NCBI GenBank assembly: GCA_947623975.1
Contig: CANQHY010000027.1
Span: 1-14,740 of the forward strand
From: an uncultured Bacilli bacterium
GTDB taxonomy: Bacteria > Bacillota_I > Bacilli_A > RF39 > UBA660
DNA: 14,740 nucleotides
Direction of reading: 5' to 3'
Position 1 is the stretch's first letter. Every line of letters begins with the position of its first letter. The notes below the pieces were generated by a model. That model did no database searches and was not told where the DNA came from. It saw only the letters and a program-made list of their open reading frames with translations. Shown one piece after another: positions 1 through 5,931 of this stretch. The translations under genes were made by a program, and so were the position numbers.

Positions 1-48
1 CAAAAAATGTAAAATGTGTTAGGGAATTATGTCTACTTTAGTAGGTTA
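1..48. repeat. Left terminal inverted repeat (probably truncated)
   Basis: Bases 1-48 are an exact reverse complement of 14656-14703, compared base by base; identity ends at position 49. Inverted terminal repeats are expected in genomes replicated by protein priming, where the terminal protein is attached to both 5' ends. The stop codon of the leftward ATPase gene (38-40) lies inside the repeat, and positions 33-44 form a small palindrome. On the right, 37 further bases follow the repeat, so the true left end is probably missing about that much. The left sequence stops next to what would be a hairpin loop (positions 3-7). Confidence 0.93.
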
Positions 49-1063
49 AATATTTTGTTAGATATTGCATAACATTATTTTTTATTTGTTGATTTTCAAA
101 ACATAATCTTGCTAGTCTGTAATGTTCAATTATTGATTTAAAAAATGGTGATGTTCTGCATCTAATTAACAATGTATTTTCATTATGGTCATCACTTGTT
201 ATTGAAAATATAACAGGACAATTTGGGTCATAATCATTTGAAATATACATAAAACCATTTTTATAATCGCACCAAATACCATAGTATTTACTGTTGATAG
301 TTAGTATAAAATAAAATTTACACGTTTTTGATTTCTTCTTAATAAAACTTTTACTATCTCTTAAAAATTCATTATCAATAGCATATTTACCATATTCAGT
401 ACCATCAATTAGTTTACCAAAACGTGTGTTTTTCTTTACCTCACGATATTTAAGATTTTTTATATATTGTACTGCAATTAAACCATCTTTAAATGTTTTA
501 ATATCTGTATTATAGGGTAATGATAAATTAAAAAATGTAAAGTATGGGTTAGTTATTGATATTGCATTACCTAAAAATATAACACGTATATCACGTAAAC
601 GTGCAACGGTTTCAATAACATCTAATAGTTGTATAACTTCATTTTGTAAATAATGGTAATTACCTTTATCAATAATAAATTCATCAAAAATAATGGTGTC
701 TACATTTTCATAAGTAGATGATTTTAATATATTGGCAATAGATAAAGGCATTGCAAAACCACATAATTTATCATCAATATACATTGTATCTTGTTTGTTT
801 GAAAATTTATGTCCTTTTAATTCTGCATCGTTTTTTATTTGGTCGAAGAAAATTGGTACACCATTTTTCATCATTGCTTGTTTTAATTCAGTTTTATATC
901 TTCTTAAATATACGAATTGTTTATGTTTTTTGATAAATCTTTTAGCGACATATTTTTTACTGTCATAAGATTTACCAACACCACGTTCACCAATGATAAA
1001 ATTTAATAGTGCATTATATGATAATATTTTATGTAATGAATAAAATATATTTTCATCTTTCAT
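38..1063 (-). CDS. DNA packaging ATPase (phi29 gp16-like encapsidation protein)
   Basis: This is the motor ATPase that would drive the genome into the prohead. The 341-aa product is close to phi29 gp16 (332 aa). A Walker A motif GERGVGKS lies at residues 25-32 and a Walker B stretch TIIFDE at 123-128. An Arg-rich segment with VARLRD follows Walker B, where this family carries its trans-acting arginine finger (inference). I chose the ATG at 1063 because AAAGGTGAT lies just upstream; a GTG 18 codons earlier (1117) has no ribosome binding site. It is the only gene on the minus strand and faces away from the rest. Its last residues and stop codon lie in the left inverted repeat. Its terminator would be the hairpin seen at the right end, half of which is missing here. 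Confidence 0.93.
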   Translation of the reverse strand: MKDENIFYSLHKILSYNALLNFIIGERGVGKSYDSKKYVAKRFIKKHKQFVYLRRYKTELKQAMMKNGVPIFFDQIKNDAELKGHKFSNKQDTMYIDDKLCGFAMPLSIANILKSSTYENVDTIIFDEFIIDKGNYHYLQNEVIQLLDVIETVARLRDIRVIFLGNAISITNPYFTFFNLSLPYNTDIKTFKDGLIAVQYIKNLKYREVKKNTRFGKLIDGTEYGKYAIDNEFLRDSKSFIKKKSKTCKFYFILTINSKYYGIWCDYKNGFMYISNDYDPNCPVIFSITSDDHNENTLLIRCRTSPFFKSIIEHYRLARLCFENQQIKNNVMQYLTKYLTY

Positions 1064-1097
1064 ATTATCACCTTTATTTGATAGTGGAAAGTTATAT

Positions 1098-1103
1098 ATT
1101 ATA
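1098..1103 (-). promoter_or_regulatory. Possible -10 element for the packaging ATPase
   Basis: On the minus strand a perfect TATAAT lies about 23 bases before the ATPase ribosome binding site, giving a plausible short leader. No good -35 is found at 16-18 bases (it would read about ATTTTT), so a partner or activator might be needed. The region is so AT-rich that a chance match is quite possible. Confidence 0.3.
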
Positions 1104-1148
1104 ATGCACTTTATCACAAGAAAAATATAATAATAGGCTCTTCACCTT

Positions 1149-1240
1149 GATTACATTATTATATATTACATTATATTAAATATATAACACCACCATCATT
1201 ATTTGTAACCAAAACTAAATGTTATAAGATTACATTATTA
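1149..1240 (+). repeat. Direct repeats GATTACATTATTA upstream of the early promoter
   Basis: The 13-mer GATTACATTATTA occurs exactly at 1149-1161 and 1228-1240 (79 bases apart). A related copy, ATTACATTATAT, lies at 1165-1176. They sit between the divergent ATPase and early genes and could be binding sites for a regulator or replication protein. Low sequence complexity makes chance similarity possible, but a 13-base match containing G and C is less easily explained that way. Confidence 0.5.
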
Positions 1241-1335
1241 TTATATCACAATTTATAATAAAATATCAATAGAAATAGAAAAATAAAATATAATATATTT
1301 TTTAAAAATTTTTTGAATAATTTTTTAAAAAATTG

Positions 1336-1364
1336 TTGACAATATAATTATAAAGTGGTAAGAT
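1336..1364 (+). promoter_or_regulatory. Strong sigma-70-type early promoter
   Basis: A perfect -35 TTGACA (1336-1341), a 17-base spacer and a -10 TAAGAT (1359-1364) with an extended -10 TG at 1356-1357. A/T tracts at 1298-1334 lie immediately upstream, like an UP element or bent DNA. The expected start is near 1371, leaving a short leader that carries AAAGGAG before the ATG at 1389. It should drive the replication genes. Confidence 0.85.
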
Positions 1365-1388
1365 GTTTATAGTGAAAGGAGAAATAAA

Positions 1389-1619
1389 ATGGACTTACGA
1401 GATATGATAAATATTATCGAAAAAGAAAAGTTTAATAGGGAAGAGGTTTTAAAAGAACGTAAAAATAATATAAATAGTAATTATTTGTTAGCAAAACAAG
1501 ACTTTCGAGTTATTACAAATATTGAAGATACTATTCATATATTAACAAATGTAATTGATGATTTAGAAGAATTACAAAAAAGAATTTTTACAAGAAATAG
1601 ACAATCTTTATTTGATTAG
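1389..1619 (+). CDS. Small hypothetical early protein, 76 aa
   Basis: First gene behind the early promoter, with a good ribosome binding site (AAAGGAG) eight bases before the ATG. The product is charged and predicted mostly helical: a Glu/Lys-rich N-terminal half, then a segment around IEDTIHILTNVIDDLEELQ (45-63) that could form an amphipathic helix or short coiled coil. There is no membrane segment or cysteine motif. I do not recognise the family. Its place at the head of the replication operon fits a small early regulator or accessory replication factor, which is inference from context only. It ends in TAG. Confidence 0.75.
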   Translation: MDLRDMINIIEKEKFNREEVLKERKNNINSNYLLAKQDFRVITNIEDTIHILTNVIDDLEELQKRIFTRNRQSLFD

Positions 1620-1631
1620 TATATTAAAATT

Positions 1632-1645
1632 GGGTGGGTGGTAGG
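1632..1645 (+). other. G-rich motif, possible two-tier G-quadruplex
   Basis: GGGTGGGTGGTAGG contains four G-runs separated by 1-2 bases and lies between the 76-aa and 54-aa genes, about 25 bases before the latter's start. Such a run is unusual in a genome of about 27% GC. It reads on the coding strand, so the mRNA would carry it. Directly after it is a 4-codon ORF (1650-1664, MKVR then TGA) whose stop overlaps the next ribosome binding site, GAGGTGA. Confidence 0.45.
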
Positions 1646-1670
1646 CAATATGAAAGTGAGGTGAAACTAG

Positions 1671-1835
1671 ATGTTAAAGATTACAATACAGGTTGCAGAT
1701 GTAAAAGATGAAGATAAATGTACTGTTAAGATGATTAACCCAAAAGATTTATCTAAAGCAACAGAAAGTGAAAAAAATACGTGTGCTATTGTAATAAATG
1801 AAATTACAAATGCATTAAAGAAATTACAAAACTAA
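1671..1835 (+). CDS. Small hypothetical early protein, 54 aa
   Basis: An ORF of 54 codons plus TAA, with GAGGTG (1658-1663) a good distance before the ATG. The product begins MLKITIQVADVKDEDKCTV and ends in NEITNALKKLQN. A predicted beta-rich N-terminal half with a central NPKDLSKATESEKN turn region is followed by a C-terminal helix. It contains two cysteines (17, 38) and no membrane segment. I do not recognise the family. It lies between the 76-aa gene and the putative SSB gene on the same strand, so it probably belongs to the early replication operon. Confidence 0.7.
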   Translation: MLKITIQVADVKDEDKCTVKMINPKDLSKATESEKNTCAIVINEITNALKKLQN

Positions 1836-1847
1836 TTAAAATTAAGT

Positions 1848-1861
1848 GGTAGGTTGGTCGG
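1848..1861 (+). other. Second G-rich motif upstream of the SSB gene
   Basis: GGTAGGTTGGTCGG is four GG runs each separated by exactly two bases, the pattern of a two-tetrad G-quadruplex. It lies just before the AAAGGA ribosome binding site of the putative ssDNA-binding protein gene. It resembles the element at 1632-1645, including a shared GTGGTAGG. It could be a structural or protein-binding element in the mRNA, for example for SSB autoregulation. It could also be only Shine-Dalgarno-like sequence, since GGTAGG recurs in ribosome binding sites of this genome. Confidence 0.45.
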
Positions 1862-1884
1862 AATAGGAAAGGAAAATTAAAATT

Positions 1885-2301
1885 ATGGAAAATCAAGAAA
1901 AAAACGAATTAACTTTATTTAGTGGGGTACAACAAAGTGTTTACTGCTCAAAAGTAGCAGAAACAGATAAAGAAAAGAAAGAATTATTTAATGCACTAGA
2001 AAGTTGTGATGCATTACTTAATGATTGTGTAGGTCAAGAAATTAGTATTAAAGATATTTATGTTGAAGAAAAACAAACATTAGATGATGAAACAGGTGAA
2101 TTAAAAACAAAATATAGAACTATATTATTTGATGCATCTGGTCAAACATATGCTACAGGAAGTTATGGAATTTATAATGTACTTAAAAAATTAGTACAAA
2201 TATATGGACTTCCAACAACTTGGGAAAAACCTTTAAAGGTAAAAGTTGCAAAAAGACCTATTGGAAATGGTAAACAATCATTAACATTAACTTTAGTGTA
2301 A
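1885..2301 (+). CDS. Putative single-stranded DNA-binding protein
   Basis: Acidic 138-aa protein, near phi29 SSB in length (124 aa) though not recognisably the same sequence. It resembles from memory a family annotated as ssDNA-binding protein in small Gram-positive phages: an N-terminal LFSGVQQSVYC strand, DCVGQEISIKDIYVEE, a turn with DDETGELKTKYRTILFD, then SYGIYNVLKKLVQIYG and a C-terminal strand pair ending in SLTLTLV. It would coat the displaced strands made by protein-primed replication. AAAGGA lies 11 bases before the ATG. It is followed at once by a long hairpin (2301-2337), so its transcript may end there in part, giving more SSB than downstream proteins. The function is inferred from resemblance and context; the start is firm. 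Confidence 0.65.
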   Translation: MENQEKNELTLFSGVQQSVYCSKVAETDKEKKELFNALESCDALLNDCVGQEISIKDIYVEEKQTLDDETGELKTKYRTILFDASGQTYATGSYGIYNVLKKLVQIYGLPTTWEKPLKVKVAKRPIGNGKQSLTLTLV

Positions 2302-2337
2302 AATTAACAGGGTGTAGATTTTACACCCTCTTAATTT
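2301..2337 (+). terminator. Hairpin terminator or attenuator after the SSB gene
   Basis: The core stem is GGGTGTA (2310-2316) with TACACCC (2322-2328) around a GATTT loop. It extends with A-T pairs out to 2301/2337, giving 15 paired positions and one C-C mismatch. The 3' side is U-rich (TCTTAATTT) rather than a clean U-tract, so partial termination is more likely than full. Because polymerase and terminal-protein genes lie beyond it with no clear new promoter, attenuation would set SSB above TP and polymerase. Confidence 0.65.
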
Positions 2338-2358
2338 ATTATGAAAGGTGGTGATATT

Positions 2359-2667
2359 ATGAGTGAAAATATTATATATAATGATATTGATAAAAGTAAT
2401 TATGTATTTGATTATGACCATTTACATTTTTATTTTTCATCAAAATTTTATTTAGAGAAATTTAAAAAATTATATAATGATTTTTTAAAAGAAGAAACTA
2501 TGAAACTAAAAATTAAATTTAAGTGTAATTTATATGTAGATGAAATGATTTTGTTATTACTATATAAAAAAATTGAAAAACGTGGTTTTAAAGTATTATA
2601 TGATGATAAAGTTTTAATTGAAAATTATTTTATCAATTTTAATATAAGTGAAGAAAGTAAAAGGTAG
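2359..2667 (+). CDS. Hypothetical early protein, 102 aa
   Basis: The ATG at 2359 is preferred over that at 2341, because AAAGGTGGTGAT lies between them at the right distance from 2359. The product is Tyr/Phe/Lys-rich. An N-terminal DHLHFYFSSKFYLEKF motif is followed by a Lys-rich helix, a hydrophobic stretch around DEMILLLLYKKIEKRGFKVL, and a polar tail. The compact alpha/beta pattern with IEKRGF resembles conserved hypothetical proteins I recall from small Gram-positive podoviruses, but I know of no function. It sits directly before the terminal-protein gene, and its TAG stop lies within that gene's ribosome binding site (AAAGGTAGGTG), so the two are probably translationally linked. Confidence 0.75.
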   Translation: MSENIIYNDIDKSNYVFDYDHLHFYFSSKFYLEKFKKLYNDFLKEETMKLKIKFKCNLYVDEMILLLLYKKIEKRGFKVLYDDKVLIENYFINFNISEESKR

Positions 2668-2676
2668 GTGTGTTAA

Positions 2677-3480
2677 ATGGCAATAAGATATGATAAAAAA
2701 TTAAATCAAGAAATAAATAAAACAATTAAAAATTTTAATCAAAAAATTGCAAGATTAGAAAAACAAGAACGTGATTTGATACTACCTGCAAAAATTACTA
2801 AACAAGAATTAAAAGATACAAATTTTACCCGTACAGAACTTAAAAGAAAACTACAAGAATTACAAAGATTTAGTAAACGTGGTATAGAAGAAACTATTAC
2901 AACAAAAAGTGGTTTACAATTAAGTAAATATGAATTATCAAATTTAAAACGTGAAAATGCACGTGTAAAAAGAAATATAACCCGTGAGATAAACAGGTTA
3001 AAAGTTGATAAACCTAAAGTATTTGGTAAACAACAAACATCTACATTTGCAGAAATGGGTGATACAGAATTTTTAAATTTACAAGCAAGAAGAAAAGCAC
3101 TTGAAAAAGATATTAACACATTAAGTTTAGAAGAATATGAAAGATTTAAAAAACTTGTTGAAAAAACGGGAAGAAGTCAACAATATATGAACACAGTTTT
3201 TAAAGAAAATTATTTTGAAATGTTAACTGATTTAGCATATTATTTTGATTATGATAATGATAAATTAGAATTATTAAGAAAGAAACTGATGAATTTAAAA
3301 CCGAATGATTTTTTAAAATTATTTAAAGAAGATAAGAGTATACGTGCTATTTTAGATTATTACCCAATCATAACAAATAGTTTTAATGCAATAAACCCTG
3401 ATGATATTAAGGAAGATGTAATAAACTTGTATGATACATTGATTGATAATATTGATGAAGTAATACAAGATTATGCATAA
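2677..3480 (+). CDS. DNA terminal protein (primer protein for replication)
   Basis: The 267-aa product matches phi29 gp3 (266 aa) in length, place and layout. It would form a complex with the DNA polymerase, supply a hydroxyl for the first nucleotide and stay linked to the 5' ends. The N-terminal ~115 residues are highly basic and helical, suiting DNA binding; an intermediate region follows; the C-terminal part carries LKPNDFLKLF (207-216), comparable to IPPDDFYELF of phi29. Aligned on that motif, Ser235 (in ITNSFN) falls near the phi29 priming Ser232, with Thr233 as an alternative; this is inference. The gene ends in ATGCATAA, so its last 8 bases contain the polymerase start, as expected for partners made in step. 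Confidence 0.87.
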   Translation: MAIRYDKKLNQEINKTIKNFNQKIARLEKQERDLILPAKITKQELKDTNFTRTELKRKLQELQRFSKRGIEETITTKSGLQLSKYELSNLKRENARVKRNITREINRLKVDKPKVFGKQQTSTFAEMGDTEFLNLQARRKALEKDINTLSLEEYERFKKLVEKTGRSQQYMNTVFKENYFEMLTDLAYYFDYDNDKLELLRKKLMNLKPNDFLKLFKEDKSIRAILDYYPIITNSFNAINPDDIKEDVINLYDTLIDNIDEVIQDYA

Positions 3481-5206
3481 ATTTACTGCAGATTTTGAAA
3501 CAAATGTTGATGAATTTGATTGTAGAGTATGGGCTTATGCATTGTGTGAAATTGGTAATACTGACAATTTTCTTTACGGTAATAACATTGATGATTTTAT
3601 CAAGTGGTGTTCAAATAAAAAAGAAAATTATGTATTATATTTTCATAACTTAAAATTTGATGGGGAATATATATTTAGTTATTTACTTAATAACGGTTAT
3701 ACGTGTATAAAAGATAAAAAATATAGAGAAGATAAAACATTTACAACTTTAATTAGTGATACAGGGCAATTTTATTCTATAGAAATATTTTTTGAAACAT
3801 CAAACCCTAAACATATAAATAAAGTTACAATATATGATAGTTTAAAAATATTAAATTTTAGTGTTGAACAAATTGCAAAAGATTTTGATTTACCAATTAG
3901 AAAACTTGAATTAGATTATAAAGAAAAACGTGAAGTAGGGCATATACTTACAGATGATGAAATTAGTTATATAAAAAATGATGTTACAATAATGGCACAA
4001 GCATTACAAATTATGTTTGATGAAAAATTAACAAAAATGACAATAGGTAGTGATGCGTTATCTAATTATAAAGAAATAAATAAAAATTTTAATAAATATT
4101 TTCCATTATTACCTTATGAAATAGACAAAGACATACGAAAATCATATAAAGGTGGTTTTACGTATTTAAATGATAGATATAAAGAAAAAGAAACAGGAGC
4201 AGGAATTGTACTTGATGTAAATAGTTTATACCCATCTGTTATGATGTATGAAAAATTACCGTTTGGTGAACCTATCTTTTTTAATGGTAAATATGAAGAT
4301 GATAAATTATATCCATTATATATACAAACAATTAGTTGCATATTTGATTTAAAAGATAATATGATACCAACTATACAAATTAAAAATAATTTATCATTTT
4401 TACCAAATGAATATGTAAAAACATCAAATGGTGATATTGTTACTTTAACATTAACTAATATTGATTTAGATTTATTTTTAAAACATTATAAAGTTAGTGA
4501 TTTAACATATCATAGTGGTTGGAAATTTAAAGGAATAAAAGGGTTATTTACAAAGTATATTGAATATTGGAGCGATAAAAAGATACAAGCAAAAAAAGAT
4601 AATAATACTGCATTATATAGAATAGCAAAACTGATGTTAAATAGTTTATATGGTAAATTTGGGTTAAATCCTGATGTTAGAGGAAAATACCCATATTTAA
4701 ATGAAGATGGTATTGTTAAATATTCTCTATACCCTGCAGAAATTAGAGATAGTATTTATATACCTGTTGCATCATTTATTACAAGTTATGCAAGGTATAA
4801 AACAATAACAACTTCACAAACTATAAAAGAGTATAGTATAAATAATTATAATAAAGATTTATATGTATATAGTGATACAGATAGTATACACGTTTTATTT
4901 GAAGATGATACAGAACTAAAGGAAATAATTGATATTGATGATTATAAACTTGGTGCTTGGAAATTAGAAAGTAAATTTAAACGTGGTAAATATATTAGAC
5001 AAAAATGTTATATTGAACTTGGTGTTGATGATAAGATGAACGTAACAGTTGCAGGACTTCCAAAGAAATTAGGTAATTTAATTACATTTGAAAACTTTAA
5101 TATAGGTTTTACAACTGAAAATATTGATACAGATAATAAAAAATTAACTTATAAACACGTTAAAGGTGGTGTATTATTAGTTGATACAGAATTTAGTATT
5201 AAATAA
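3473..5206 (+). CDS. Protein-primed family B DNA polymerase
   Basis: 577 aa against 575 in phi29, with clear similarity throughout. Exonuclease motifs: DFET (Asp7, Glu9), HNLKFDG (Asn59, Asp63) and YIKND (Tyr166, Asp170). YKGGF follows at 225-229, linking proofreading and synthesis and contacting the terminal protein. Polymerase motif A is DVNSLYP (Asp248), motif B KLMLNSLYGKF (386-396), motif C YSDTDS (Asp468, Asp470) and the KxY motif Lys511-Tyr513. The protein ends in VKGGVLLVDTEFSIK, like phi29. All catalytic residues are present. TPR1 and TPR2 insertions, which give terminal-protein binding and strand displacement, fit between motifs A and B by length. The start overlaps the end of the terminal-protein gene by 8 bases, suggesting coupled translation. 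Confidence 0.97.
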   Translation: MHKFTADFETNVDEFDCRVWAYALCEIGNTDNFLYGNNIDDFIKWCSNKKENYVLYFHNLKFDGEYIFSYLLNNGYTCIKDKKYREDKTFTTLISDTGQFYSIEIFFETSNPKHINKVTIYDSLKILNFSVEQIAKDFDLPIRKLELDYKEKREVGHILTDDEISYIKNDVTIMAQALQIMFDEKLTKMTIGSDALSNYKEINKNFNKYFPLLPYEIDKDIRKSYKGGFTYLNDRYKEKETGAGIVLDVNSLYPSVMMYEKLPFGEPIFFNGKYEDDKLYPLYIQTISCIFDLKDNMIPTIQIKNNLSFLPNEYVKTSNGDIVTLTLTNIDLDLFLKHYKVSDLTYHSGWKFKGIKGLFTKYIEYWSDKKIQAKKDNNTALYRIAKLMLNSLYGKFGLNPDVRGKYPYLNEDGIVKYSLYPAEIRDSIYIPVASFITSYARYKTITTSQTIKEYSINNYNKDLYVYSDTDSIHVLFEDDTELKEIIDIDDYKLGAWKLESKFKRGKYIRQKCYIELGVDDKMNVTVAGLPKKLGNLITFENFNIGFTTENIDTDNKKLTYKHVKGGVLLVDTEFSIK

Positions 5207-5229
5207 GACAATAAAAGGTGGTGATAATA

Positions 5230-5391
5230 ATGTTATATGGTTGGCAAATATTTTTAATCATTGGTAGTATAATTGTGATGTATATGAGTGTTATATTTTT
5301 AATATGTTCGTTAATATACATCATAATTAAGACAATTATAAAAAGATATAGGAGAAGAAAATATGAAAAAAAGATATTTTACAGAAAATAA
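5230..5391 (+). CDS. Small membrane protein, 53 aa
   Basis: An ORF of 53 codons ending in TAA. It is preceded by a strong AAAAGGTGGTGATAA ribosome binding site, the form used by several other genes here. The product has one long hydrophobic segment at about residues 6-33, then a basic tail (KRYRRRKYEKK, 38-48), so it is likely a single-span inner-membrane protein with its C-terminus in the cytoplasm. It lies between the DNA polymerase and holin genes. It could help organise replication at the membrane (as phi29 gp1 and gp16.7 do) or assist lysis; nothing in the sequence decides between them. Confidence 0.72.
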   Translation: MLYGWQIFLIIGSIIVMYMSVIFLICSLIYIIIKTIIKRYRRRKYEKKIFYRK

Positions 5392-5515
5392 TAAATTATT
5401 TAATTTTGTAAATAAAAATAAAAATAATATAATACAAATAAAACCAATAAAAAAGTTAAAAAATAGAAAATATTTTATATCATCATATTGTGTTATTTAC
5501 GTTAATAATGTATAA
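5363..5515 (+). CDS. Small basic hypothetical protein, 50 aa
   Basis: An ORF of 50 codons ending in TAA that starts inside the preceding small membrane-protein gene (29-base overlap, different frame). AGGAGAAGAAAAT provides a ribosome binding site 5' to its ATG. The product is very Lys/Asn-rich, beginning MKKRYFTENNKLFNF and ending ISSYCVIYVNNV, with no recognisable domain. AT-rich sequence makes Lys/Asn-rich ORFs by chance, so the good ribosome binding site and filled gap are the main support. The last bases overlap a candidate promoter for the holin. Confidence 0.5.
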   Translation: MKKRYFTENNKLFNFVNKNKNNIIQIKPIKKLKNRKYFISSYCVIYVNNV

Positions 5516-5516
5516 T
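5488..5516 (+). promoter_or_regulatory. Possible promoter of the lysis genes
   Basis: TTGTGT (5488-5493), 17 bases, then a perfect TATAAT (5511-5516). Transcription would begin near 5523, leaving only about 15 bases before the holin ATG. That is just enough for the AAAAGGTAGGTGAT ribosome binding site. AT-rich sequence makes chance matches common. Confidence 0.42.
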
Positions 5517-5537
5517 GATATAAAAGGTAGGTGATAA

Positions 5538-5930
5538 ATGATGAAAACTATAATTAACGATATTTGTAGTGCAATATTAACATCATTAGTTTACTTATTG
5601 GGTGGTTTTGATGTTGCTTTACAATGTTTAATTATTGTTATGATAATTGATTATTTAACAGGTATTGCATCTGCAATATACAATAAAGAATTATCAAGTA
5701 AAGTAGGTTTTAAAGGTATAATAAAGAAAATATGTTATTTACTTGTAGTTACTTTATCTGTAGTAATTGATACATTAACAGGACAAGCAGGTATAATACG
5801 TACGTTAGTTATTTACTTTTTTGTTGCAAATGATGGTTTATCAATTATTGAAAATTTAGCAGAACTTAATATTAAATTACCTGAAAAATTAGTTGATTGT
5901 TTAGACCAAATAAAAAAGAAAGGAGAATAA
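5538..5930 (+). CDS. Holin (Phage_holin_4 / Cp-1 family type)
   Basis: 130-aa membrane protein. Hydrophobic segments lie at about residues 11-22, 25-47, 62-80 and 86-105, followed by a charged C-terminal tail ending QIKKKGE. The central pattern IIDYLTGIASAIYNKELSSKVGFKGIIKK is in pieces typical of the family: DYLTG (38-42) at the end of a span and SSKVGFKG (53-60) in the loop. Holins of this family form lesions in the cytoplasmic membrane and time lysis, letting endolysins without a signal peptide reach the wall. The neighbouring gene encodes exactly such a lysin. Two adjacent ATG codons (5538 and 5541) follow AAAAGGTAGGTGAT; either may start. The stop is one base before the lysin ATG. Confidence 0.87.
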   Translation: MMKTIINDICSAILTSLVYLLGGFDVALQCLIIVMIIDYLTGIASAIYNKELSSKVGFKGIIKKICYLLVVTLSVVIDTLTGQAGIIRTLVIYFFVANDGLSIIENLAELNIKLPEKLVDCLDQIKKKGE

Positions 5931-5931
5931 A

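Larger units (their letters stand above)
1064..1388. other. Divergent intergenic region between ATPase and early genes
   Basis: I see no convincing protein gene in these 325 bases. They separate the leftward ATPase from the rightward replication genes. They hold the ATPase ribosome binding site (about 1067-1075), repeated 13-mers, long A/T tracts at 1298-1314 and 1321-1334, and the early promoter. The part around 1185-1226 is the least AT-rich and is bracketed by ATAACA and TGTTAT, which could close a stem. On the minus strand an extended -10 (TGT TATATA, 1181-1189) could start a leader of about 110 nt before the ATPase. A packaging RNA like that of phi29 could sit here, but I cannot identify one. 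Confidence 0.6.

Noticed and set aside
732..968. Rightward ORFs of 60-78 codons within the ATPase gene
   Set aside because: They lie opposite a gene with clear Walker motifs, have no convincing ribosome binding site, and the hydrophobic product is what the complement of AT-rich coding sequence gives.
1064..1117. 18-codon upstream extension of the ATPase from a GTG
   Set aside because: No ribosome binding site precedes it, whereas AAAGGTGAT sits correctly before the ATG at 1063; Walker A at residues 25-32 from that ATG fits the family.
1149..1240. CRISPR-like array
   Set aside because: Only two exact 13-base copies and one partial copy with uneven spacing and no cas genes.
2739..4341. Leftward ORFs opposite the terminal-protein and polymerase genes
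   Set aside because: Both are shadows of well-supported genes, with no ribosome binding site or promoter.
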